Of a stretch of DNA of 64,000 nucleotides, positions 25,583 to 33,050 are shown one piece after another. Positions within the stretch are counted from its first letter, which is position 1, and every line of letters begins with the position of its first letter. Origin of the DNA: Pseudomonas frederiksbergensis (GTDB taxonomy: Bacteria > Pseudomonadota > Gammaproteobacteria > Pseudomonadales > Pseudomonadaceae). The notes under the pieces are model-generated. The model was not told where the DNA came from. It did not search any database and saw nothing but the letters and a program-made list of their open reading frames with translations. The stretch lies in the NCBI RefSeq assembly GCF_900105495.1, contig NZ_FNTF01000002.1, positions 4,022,501-4,086,500 on the forward strand, written 5' to 3'. The translations under genes and the position numbers were made by a program.

Positions 25583-27436
25583 ATGGGTGTGTACGACTAC
25601 AAAAACTTCGATACAGCCGATTCCAAAGTGTTATTTACCGACGCGATGGCGATCACGCTGTATTCCTACCACAACCTCGATAACGGCTTTGCCACCGGTT
25701 ATCAGCACAACGGCTTCGGCCTTGGCTTGCCGGCGACACTGGTGAGCGCACTGATCGGTGGTACCGACTCCCAGGGCGTCATTCCCGGAATCCCCTGGAA
25801 CCCCGATTCGGAAAAAGCTGCGCTGGATGCGGTGCAGAAAGCCGGCTGGACGCCGATCACCGCCACGCAACTGGGCTATGACGGCAAGGTTGATGCACGC
25901 GGAACGTTCTTCGGCGAAAAGGCCGGGTACACCAGCGCTCAGGTGGAAATCCTCGGCAAGTACGACGCGCAGGGTCATCTCAGCGAAATTGGTATCGCCT
26001 TTCGCGGCACCAGCGGCCCACGAGAAAGCCAGATCAGCGACTCCATCGGCGATGTGATCAATGACCTGCTGGCGGCGTTCGGGCCAAAGGATTATGCGAA
26101 AAACTACGTCGGCGAAGCCTTCGGCAATCTGCTCGGCGACGTCGCGGCCTTTGCCCAGGCCAATGGTCTGTCGGGCAAGGACGTGCTGGTCAGCGGTCAC
26201 AGCCTCGGCGGGCTGGCGGTCAACAGCCTGGCGGATTTGAGCCGCGACAAGTGGGCCGGGTTCTACCAGGATTCCAACTACATCGCCTACGCCTCGCCGA
26301 CCCAAAGCAGCACCGATAAAGTGCTGAATGTCGGTTACGAGAACGACCCGGTGTACCGCGCCCTCGACGGTTCATCGTTCAACCTGGCATCGGTGGGCGT
26401 GCACGACGCCGCCAAGGTCTCGGCGACCGATAACATCGTCAGCTTCAACGACCACTACGCTTCGACAGCGTGGAATGTGCTGCCGTTTTCCATCCTCAAC
26501 ATCCCGACCTGGATCTCGCACTTGCCCACCGCCTATGGCGACGGCATGAACCGGGTGATCGAGTCGAAGTTCTACGACCTCACCAGCAAAGATTCGACGA
26601 TTATCGTTGCCAACCTGTCGGACCCGGCGCGTGCCAACACCTGGGTTCAGGACCTCAATCGCAATGCTGAAACCCACAAGGGCAGCACTTTCATCATCGG
26701 CAGCGACGGCAACGATCTGATCCAGGGTGGCCGGGGCAACGACTATCTGGAAGGCCGCGATGGCAACGACACCTTCCGTGAGGGTGGTGGCTACAACATC
26801 CTGTTGGGGGGCAAGGGCGACAACGTGCTGGACATGCAGCAGTCGGTGCAAAACTTCGACTTCGCCAATGACGGCGCCGGCAACCTGTACATCCGCGACG
26901 TCAATGGCGGCGTCAGCATCACCCGCGACATTGGCAGCATTGTGAGCAAGGAGCCGGGTTTTCTGTGGGGGCTGTTCAAGGATGACGTGACCCACAGCGT
27001 CACCGCCGAAGGTCTTAAGGCGGACAGCAACCTGACGCAGTACGCGTCAACAGTGAAGGGCGGCGCCGGGACCGATACGCTTACGGCTCACGCTGGTGGC
27101 GATTGGTTGTTTGGACTGGACGGCAACGATCATTTGCTCGGCAGCAACGGTAACGACGTGTTTGTCGGCGGGGCGGGCAATGATGTGTTGGAGTCGGGCG
27201 GCGGGGTCGATACGTTCCTGTTTAGCGGCGCGTTCGGTCAGGACCGGGTGGTTGGCTACCAGGCTAGCGACAAACTGGTGTTTCTCGGGGTTCAGGGGGT
27301 GACGCCGGATAACGATTATCGGGCCCATGCCACGGCGGTGGGGCACGACACGGTGCTGACGTTTGGGGGGGATTCGGTGACGTTGGTCGGGGTTGGGCTG
27401 GATAGTTTGTCCAGTTCAGGGGTGGTTATCGCCTGA
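25583..27436 (+). CDS. lipA2: Family I.3 RTX lipase (TliA/LipA type)
   Basis: A secreted thermostable triacylglycerol lipase of 617 residues, exactly the classical length of fluorescent-pseudomonad family I.3 enzymes (TliA, PueA). The catalytic serine Ser207 lies in VSGHSLGGLAVNSL. The N-terminal segment FGLGLPATLVSALIGG and its surroundings form the first lid missing from LipA1. RTX repeats include GGRGNDYLEGRDGND and GSNGNDVFVGGAGND, and the C-terminus VTLVGVGLDSLSSSGVVIA is the type I signal region. The start at 25583 follows AGAGG. It is the last gene of the exoenzyme cluster. Confidence 0.95.
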   Translation: MGVYDYKNFDTADSKVLFTDAMAITLYSYHNLDNGFATGYQHNGFGLGLPATLVSALIGGTDSQGVIPGIPWNPDSEKAALDAVQKAGWTPITATQLGYDGKVDARGTFFGEKAGYTSAQVEILGKYDAQGHLSEIGIAFRGTSGPRESQISDSIGDVINDLLAAFGPKDYAKNYVGEAFGNLLGDVAAFAQANGLSGKDVLVSGHSLGGLAVNSLADLSRDKWAGFYQDSNYIAYASPTQSSTDKVLNVGYENDPVYRALDGSSFNLASVGVHDAAKVSATDNIVSFNDHYASTAWNVLPFSILNIPTWISHLPTAYGDGMNRVIESKFYDLTSKDSTIIVANLSDPARANTWVQDLNRNAETHKGSTFIIGSDGNDLIQGGRGNDYLEGRDGNDTFREGGGYNILLGGKGDNVLDMQQSVQNFDFANDGAGNLYIRDVNGGVSITRDIGSIVSKEPGFLWGLFKDDVTHSVTAEGLKADSNLTQYASTVKGGAGTDTLTAHAGGDWLFGLDGNDHLLGSNGNDVFVGGAGNDVLESGGGVDTFLFSGAFGQDRVVGYQASDKLVFLGVQGVTPDNDYRAHATAVGHDTVLTFGGDSVTLVGVGLDSLSSSGVVIA

Positions 27437-27463
27437 GGGTGATGGGCTGACTGGAAGGGCCCC

Positions 27464-27535
27464 ATCGCGAGCGGGCTCACTCCCACATTGGATCTGTGGC
27501 GTTCACAAATCCCCCTGTGGGAGCCTGCTCGCGAT
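27464..27535. repeat. REP-type inverted repeat downstream of lipA2
   Basis: Arm ATCGCGAGCGGGCTCACTCCCACA is mirrored, imperfectly, by TGTGGGAGCCTGCTCGCGAT. A better-matched copy of the same family occurs at 41766-41861. It lies where the convergent lipA2 and lipoprotein transcripts should end. Confidence 0.85.
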
Positions 27536-27552
27536 GAACGATAACCCGGTAT

Positions 27553-27777
27553 TTAATCTTCCTTTCGGATCGTGCTTACTTCATCGGCCCGGACCTTCAC
27601 TTTCGCCCCGGAAATATCTTCGAATTCGAAGAAGCCGTCCTTGGTCTTGGTTTTCGGCATGTCCTTGGTCAAATACTGGGTGCCGTTCTGCAGTGTCACA
27701 ACCGTTGGCGTCGAGCAACCGGCCAGGGCCAGAAAGGCCGCTACCGCCAAGGGCAAACCCAGAGTCTTGATATTCAT
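27553..27777 (-). CDS. YgdI/YgdR-type small lipoprotein (DUF903)
   Basis: A 74-residue predicted lipoprotein. The signal sequence (LPLAVAAFLALAGCS) ends in the lipobox LAGC with Cys at about 21. The mature part VTLQNGTQYLTKDMP with FFEFEDISGAKVKVRADEV is the DUF903 SH3-like fold of E. coli YgdI/YgdR. The residue after Cys is Ser, which favours outer-membrane sorting. The ATG at 27777 follows GAGAGGTGG. Function is unknown. It is monocistronic and convergent with lipA2. Confidence 0.88.
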   Translation of the reverse strand: MNIKTLGLPLAVAAFLALAGCSTPTVVTLQNGTQYLTKDMPKTKTKDGFFEFEDISGAKVKVRADEVSTIRKED

Positions 27778-27998
27778 AACCACCTCTCATCCTTTAAAAA
27801 AAACAGTGCGAATGCCACGAACGAAATCAACCGTCACTGTACCTCTATCGCGGTTGGTGCGATGGATCGGCAGAAAGTTCAGAGGCACAGGAAAAATTAG
27901 CGGCTCAGGCCGCCGCTTATCCTTTTCCGTTTGCCCGGGCGGGGCGTAGCTGGTATCTGTACGCATAACCAGTACTCGCTCACCATGGCTTTTTTCCT

Positions 27999-29651
27999 GT
28001 GACTGCAAATCCTCTCGACGATCCGTTCTATTACTTGAACAACTTCATGCAAGTGCTTGATTGGCTTGAGCATCGCTATGCCGATGTGTTGAGTGTCGAA
28101 GAGCAACACTTCATTTGCGAGTTCAAACGGTTGCCCCGTGAATCCAGGGCGTTGCTGGTCAGGATGGTGATGCGTAAGGGGCATCACTTCCGGGCGAGCA
28201 AGCTGCGTTACCTGGAGATCGGCGACATCGGCATCGCCGCCGAGCCACTGCTGGCGCTGGGCTGGATCGATGAGCAATTGCCGCTGTCGATCGAAGTGCT
28301 GTTCGAGATGCTGCTCAAGGCGGAAATTCTCCAGCATTTTGGCCCCGTCATCGATCAACCCAAGGGCAAAAAGACCGATTGGCTGCCGGCGCTGAGCGAA
28401 CAGTTTCCTCAGGCTCTCAGCTTCGGACAGTGGTGCCCGTCGCTGGATGACCGATTGTTCAGCCTGACCATCATGGGCCTGTGCGACCGGCTGCGCTTGA
28501 TGTTTTTCGGCAATCTTTACCAGGACTGGTCCGAGTTCGTATTGGCCGACCTTGGCATCTTCACCTATGAAAAAGTCGAGTTCTGCGCCGATTCCCGAGG
28601 GCTGCGCAGCCGCGACGACGTGGACGCCTGCCTCTTCCTGCATGAATGTCAGCAACATTTCGAAGCCGGCGAAGCCGTGGAAGGCATTGTCGAGCAGATC
28701 AAAGGGCTGGCGCTGAGCAATCCCTGGCTGCAACGACGTCGCGGCAAACTGTTGTTCCAGATTGGCCAGCACTGCGAGCGTGTGGCGGATTTCTCTACCG
28801 CACTGGTGATCTACCGCGAGTGCGCCTATCCCGGCGCGCGCCTGCGCTTGATTCGCGTGTTGGAGCGCTGCGGGGAATACCAGCTGGCCATGGACCTGGC
28901 CACCGCAGCGGAGCAAGCACCGGAAAGTGCCGCCGAGCAGCAACAATTGCTGCGTGTGCTGCCCCGGCTGCGGCGCAAGCTGGGCGGACCGGTGATAAAG
29001 CGCTCGTCGCCACGGGAAATGCTGCGCCTGGACTTGCAACTGCCCAGAACCGACCCGGCATTGTCGGTGGAATCCTACGTACAGGCGCATTTGACGGAAG
29101 ATTCGGCGCCGGTGCATTACGTCGAAAACAGCCTGATCAACTCGCTGTTCGGCCTGCTGTGCTGGCCGGCGATTTTCGCGCCGCTGCCGGGGGCGTTTTT
29201 CCACCCGTTCCAGCGTGGGCCGGTGGATCTGCTCAATGAGGACTTCCACGCACGCCGCGCGGAGCTGTTCCAGGGCTGCCTGGCTGAACTGGATGACGGG
29301 CGTTACCGCCAGACGATTCGCCAACGCTATGCCAGCAAGTGGGGCGTGCAGTCGCCCTTCGTGTTCTGGGGTGTGCTGAGCGAAGAATTGCTCGATCAGG
29401 CACTCGATTGCCTGCCGGCCGAACACCTCAGGCACTGGTTCAATCGACTGCTGTTGGACATCAAGGCCAATCGTGCCGGCATGCCGGACCTGATCCAGTT
29501 CTGGCCGCAGGACAAAACCTACCGGATGATCGAAGTCAAAGGCCCCGGTGATCGCCTGCAAGACAATCAATTGCGCTGGCTCGAGTTCTGTCATGAGCAC
29601 CAGATGCCGATTGCCGTCTGCTACGTGCAGTGGGCGGAGCAAAGCGCTTGA
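27999..29651 (+). CDS. FAN1-type structure-specific nuclease (VRR-NUC domain)
   Basis: A 550-residue homologue of bacterial FAN1, a nuclease that cuts 5' flaps and unhooks interstrand crosslinks. The N-terminal part (YLNNFMQVLDWLEHRYADVL and onward) matches the FAN1 DNA-binding region. A helical TPR-like middle runs about 220-350. The C-terminal VRR-NUC domain has GMPDLIQFWP and MIEVKGPGDRLQDNQ, supplying the PD-(D/E)xK residues Asp, Glu and Lys. The start is GTG at 27999 without a clear RBS; ATG at residue 17 is an alternative. Its stop overlaps the next gene by four bases, so nuclease and helicase are cotranslated. Confidence 0.9.
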   Translation: MTANPLDDPFYYLNNFMQVLDWLEHRYADVLSVEEQHFICEFKRLPRESRALLVRMVMRKGHHFRASKLRYLEIGDIGIAAEPLLALGWIDEQLPLSIEVLFEMLLKAEILQHFGPVIDQPKGKKTDWLPALSEQFPQALSFGQWCPSLDDRLFSLTIMGLCDRLRLMFFGNLYQDWSEFVLADLGIFTYEKVEFCADSRGLRSRDDVDACLFLHECQQHFEAGEAVEGIVEQIKGLALSNPWLQRRRGKLLFQIGQHCERVADFSTALVIYRECAYPGARLRLIRVLERCGEYQLAMDLATAAEQAPESAAEQQQLLRVLPRLRRKLGGPVIKRSSPREMLRLDLQLPRTDPALSVESYVQAHLTEDSAPVHYVENSLINSLFGLLCWPAIFAPLPGAFFHPFQRGPVDLLNEDFHARRAELFQGCLAELDDGRYRQTIRQRYASKWGVQSPFVFWGVLSEELLDQALDCLPAEHLRHWFNRLLLDIKANRAGMPDLIQFWPQDKTYRMIEVKGPGDRLQDNQLRWLEFCHEHQMPIAVCYVQWAEQSA

Positions 29652-31927
29652 GTTACAGCATCGCGGTGCGGGCGCTGTGTGAATTCACCGCCAAGGTCGG
29701 TGACCTCGACCTGCGTTTTACGCCTACGCCGACGGCGCTGGAAGGGATGGTCGGGCACCGCACGGTGGCGTCCCGGCGCAGCGAGGGCTACCAGAGTGAA
29801 GTCGCGCTTGAAGGCCTGTACCAAACGTTGAAGGTAAAGGGCCGGGCCGACGGCTATGACCCCGCGCAAAATTGCCTGGAAGAAGTCAAAACCTATCGCG
29901 GCGACTTGAGCAAGCAACCGGCCAACCACCGTCAGTTGCACTGGGCGCAGGCGAAGATTTACGGCTGGTTGATGTGCCAGAAACTGCAGCTGACGCAGAT
30001 CAATCTGGCCCTGGTGTACTTCAACATCGTCAATGAACAGGAAACCTGCCTGGTCGAGGCTTTCAGCGCCGCGCAACTGCGGCTGTTCTTCGAACAACAT
30101 TGCGCCTTGTTCCTGCACTGGGCCGAACAGGAAATGGCTCATCGCGAAGGACGTAATCGGGCGGCGCAACAACTGGCGTTTCCCCATGCCGACTTTCGAC
30201 CGGGGCAGCGTCATCTGGCGGAATCGGTGTTCAAGGCGGTCAGCACCGGTCGTTGCTTGATGGCCCAGGCGCCCACGGGGATCGGCAAGACGGTCGGCAC
30301 GCTGTTCCCGATGCTCAAGGCCCTGGCGCCGCAGCAACTGGACAAGGTGTTTTTCCTCACGGCGAAAACCCCGGGGCGCAAACTGGCGCTGGACGCCGCG
30401 CAAGTGATCCTCGACAGCGCCGGCGCGCCACCCTTGCGGGTGCTCGAAATGATCGCCCGGGACAAGGCCTGCGAACATCCGGACAAAGCCTGTCACGGCG
30501 AATCCTGCCCGTTGGCCCAGGGGTTTTATGATCGCTTGCCCGCCGCTCGCCAGGCGGCCAGCAAATTGTCCCTGCTGAACCAGAACGCTTTGCGCGAGGT
30601 CGCCCTGCAACACGACATCTGTCCCTATTACCTGAGCCAGGAAATGGCCCGCTGGGCAGACGTGGTAGTCGCCGATTACAACTACTATTTCGACTTCAGC
30701 GCGCTGCTGTTCGGGCTGGCCCAGGCCAATAACTGGAAAGTCGCGGTGTTGGTGGACGAAGCACACAACCTGGTGGAGCGCGGCCGGCAGATGTATAGCG
30801 CCAGCCTCGACCAATCGACCCTCAACGCTGTACGAAAAACCGCGCCCGAGGCGTTGAAAAAATCCTTGCAGCGGGTCAATCGTGAGTGGAATGCCCTGCA
30901 TAACCAGCAACTCGGTGCCTATCAAGCCTATGACAAGGCGCCGGAAAAACTTCTCCAGGCGTTGTCATCGTGCAGCGCGAGCATCGGCGATTACCTGAAC
31001 GATCACCCGCAAGGCCTGGACGGGGCGTTACAGAACTTCTATTTCGACATGCTGCAGTTTTGCCGAGTGGCCGAGCTGTTTGATGAACAGTTCCTGTTCG
31101 ACATCAGCAAGCGCGACCTCGACCGCCAACGCAACCTGTCGCAGCTGTGCCTGCGCAACGTGGTGCCCGCCGGTTTCATCCGCCCACGCCTGACGGCCGC
31201 ACGCAGCACCGTGCTGTTTTCTGCGACCCTGAGCCCTCGCCACTACTATGCCGACCTGCTTGGTACGCCAACGAACACGGTGTGGATAGACGTTGAATCG
31301 CCCTTTCACGCCGATCAGCTGCAAGTGCACATCGTCAGCCAGATCTCCACGCGGTTTGTCCATCGCCAGTCATCCCTCGCACCGATCGTCGAGCTGATCG
31401 CCCGGCAGTTCAGCCAACGCCCCGGCAACTACCTGGCGTTTTTCAGCAGCTTCGATTATTTGCAGCAAGTGGCGCAGTTGCTGGCCCAGCGGCATCCTGA
31501 CATCACTCTGTGGTCGCAGTCCCGGGGCATGGGGGAAGGGCAGCGACAGGACTTCCTCGATCAGTTCACCGCCGAGAGTCAGGGCGTCGGTTTCGCGGTA
31601 TTGGGCGGGGCTTTTGGCGAAGGCATCGACTTGCCGGGCGCGCGCCTGATCGGAGCGTTTATCGCCACCCTCGGGCTGGCGCAACTCAACCCGGTCAACG
31701 AGCAGTTGAAACAGCGCATGGCAGCCATTTTCGGCGCCGGTTATGACTACACCTACCTGTTTCCCGGCGTGCAGAAAGTGGTGCAGGCGGCGGGGAGGGT
31801 GATCCGCACCCAGCAGGATCAAGGGGTGGTGATGCTGATCGATGACCGGTTTGGCGACAGCAAGGTCAAACAGCTACTGCCGCGCTGGTGGTCGATTGCT
31901 CCGAGGATTTTGCACACTATCGAGTAG
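29648..31927 (+). CDS. XPD/DinG-like iron-sulfur DNA helicase with N-terminal Cas4-like domain
   Basis: A 759-residue SF2 helicase of the Rad3/XPD group. Residues about 60-115 (KVKGRADGYD, LEEVKTYRGDL, QLHWAQAKIYGWLMC) look like a PDDEXK/Cas4-type nuclease module with a D...ExK arrangement. Helicase motifs follow: Walker A APTGIGKT near 213, then cysteines in KACEHPDKACHGESCPLAQ and ICPYY that can hold a 4Fe-4S cluster, the DEAH box LVDEAHNLVERG, FSATLSP, FGEGIDLPGARLIG and the motif VI QAAGRVIRT. The start is TTG overlapping the FAN1 stop (TTGA); GTG at 29630 is possible. The operon with FAN1 argues for crosslink or replication-fork repair. Confidence 0.9.
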   Translation: MSYSIAVRALCEFTAKVGDLDLRFTPTPTALEGMVGHRTVASRRSEGYQSEVALEGLYQTLKVKGRADGYDPAQNCLEEVKTYRGDLSKQPANHRQLHWAQAKIYGWLMCQKLQLTQINLALVYFNIVNEQETCLVEAFSAAQLRLFFEQHCALFLHWAEQEMAHREGRNRAAQQLAFPHADFRPGQRHLAESVFKAVSTGRCLMAQAPTGIGKTVGTLFPMLKALAPQQLDKVFFLTAKTPGRKLALDAAQVILDSAGAPPLRVLEMIARDKACEHPDKACHGESCPLAQGFYDRLPAARQAASKLSLLNQNALREVALQHDICPYYLSQEMARWADVVVADYNYYFDFSALLFGLAQANNWKVAVLVDEAHNLVERGRQMYSASLDQSTLNAVRKTAPEALKKSLQRVNREWNALHNQQLGAYQAYDKAPEKLLQALSSCSASIGDYLNDHPQGLDGALQNFYFDMLQFCRVAELFDEQFLFDISKRDLDRQRNLSQLCLRNVVPAGFIRPRLTAARSTVLFSATLSPRHYYADLLGTPTNTVWIDVESPFHADQLQVHIVSQISTRFVHRQSSLAPIVELIARQFSQRPGNYLAFFSSFDYLQQVAQLLAQRHPDITLWSQSRGMGEGQRQDFLDQFTAESQGVGFAVLGGAFGEGIDLPGARLIGAFIATLGLAQLNPVNEQLKQRMAAIFGAGYDYTYLFPGVQKVVQAAGRVIRTQQDQGVVMLIDDRFGDSKVKQLLPRWWSIAPRILHTIE

Positions 31928-32055
31928 GATTTTTTACTTTAAAAACATCGACATATCTTGAAAGACACGCCCATTTGAACAAGCAGCGAATACTGTCTTT
32001 ATTCAAAGAGCCCGTCATCACTTTCAAGCTGAATCTTTGATAAGGAAATCAAGAT

Positions 32056-32964
32056 ATGTCAGTAGCACCGCAATACACGTACACCCCTGAGCAGGTCACC
32101 GTAGCATTCAATGAAATAAAAGCGACGCTGTTCAGCGGCATCACGGCCGAGGCAACCCCCAAAATCCTGGTCGTTGCCGGGCTGCAAGGGTCAGGTAAAA
32201 CCTACCTGCTGGAAAAGACCCTGCTGCCTTCAAATCGCTACAACAATTATGTTCGTCTTTACCTGCCCGACTACCGCAAGAAACACCCCCAATACACAGA
32301 GATGATCAAACACGGGGTCTTGCATGCGTATGAGCATACCGAGGCATTTGTTCGCGAAGTCAGTACGAAAATCTATAAGCAAGCCTTCAGCGGCAAATTC
32401 AACATCATCATGGAATGTGCGTTCGATAGCCTCGATTTTGCAGCCTTCCCGCCGTCGGCGACCGCCGCCGGTTATCAGTTCGAAACTCACATTGTGGGCT
32501 GCACTCAAGCGTTTGCTCATGTGTCGAGCATCAAACGAGCGTTCAAAAGCCTTGAAGACCAGGAAATGGAACGGTTTCTCACGGTATCGACGCTGGATGC
32601 CAGCATGAGTTATGCGCCTGCGATCATCCTGGCCTTGGAGACGGCTGCAAAAGCGGTCAGCGGCTCGCAAGTCAATGTGTACGAACGCGGGTTCGGCGTG
32701 TTGAACGAACGGACCTTGATTGCCCAGAGTACTTACTCCAAAACTGCCGGCGGTTCCGTTGCCACAACGACAACCAAGGTGGATTTTGCGTACAGCATCT
32801 ATTCGAATATTATCGACAACCACATCTTCGCGGCGAGCGATCGCGATGAAGTCATCAAAGAGTGCCACCTGGCACTGCTCAAGATGGCGACTCATGCTTC
32901 GCATGTTCCCAAATTCGTCTACAACGATCTGTACGCCTACATCGTCAAACACGTCAATCGATAA
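32056..32964 (+). CDS. Zeta-toxin-like P-loop kinase
   Basis: A 302-residue protein with the zeta-toxin/UNAG-kinase layout: P-loop VVAGLQGSGKT near residue 41, then YLPDYRKKHPQYTEMIKHG, the D-Y-R...HP segment of zeta toxins, and a Walker-B-like strand FNIIMECAFDS near 120. A distinctive Thr/Ser-rich stretch, TYSKTAGGSVATTTTKVD, lies near residue 228. Zeta toxins phosphorylate UDP-N-acetylglucosamine and poison wall synthesis; whether this one does is unproven. No epsilon-type antitoxin gene is visible on either side. AAGGAA precedes the ATG and the 128-bp upstream gap is AT-rich, suggesting its own promoter. Confidence 0.7.
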   Translation: MSVAPQYTYTPEQVTVAFNEIKATLFSGITAEATPKILVVAGLQGSGKTYLLEKTLLPSNRYNNYVRLYLPDYRKKHPQYTEMIKHGVLHAYEHTEAFVREVSTKIYKQAFSGKFNIIMECAFDSLDFAAFPPSATAAGYQFETHIVGCTQAFAHVSSIKRAFKSLEDQEMERFLTVSTLDASMSYAPAIILALETAAKAVSGSQVNVYERGFGVLNERTLIAQSTYSKTAGGSVATTTTKVDFAYSIYSNIIDNHIFAASDRDEVIKECHLALLKMATHASHVPKFVYNDLYAYIVKHVNR

Positions 32965-33050
32965 CGCTGGGCGACGAGTACCGTTTTTCCGGCTTTCCAA
33001 ATGCGTGGTATGTCGCATACTCCAAAAAACGGTCATACCAAGAGGGATCA

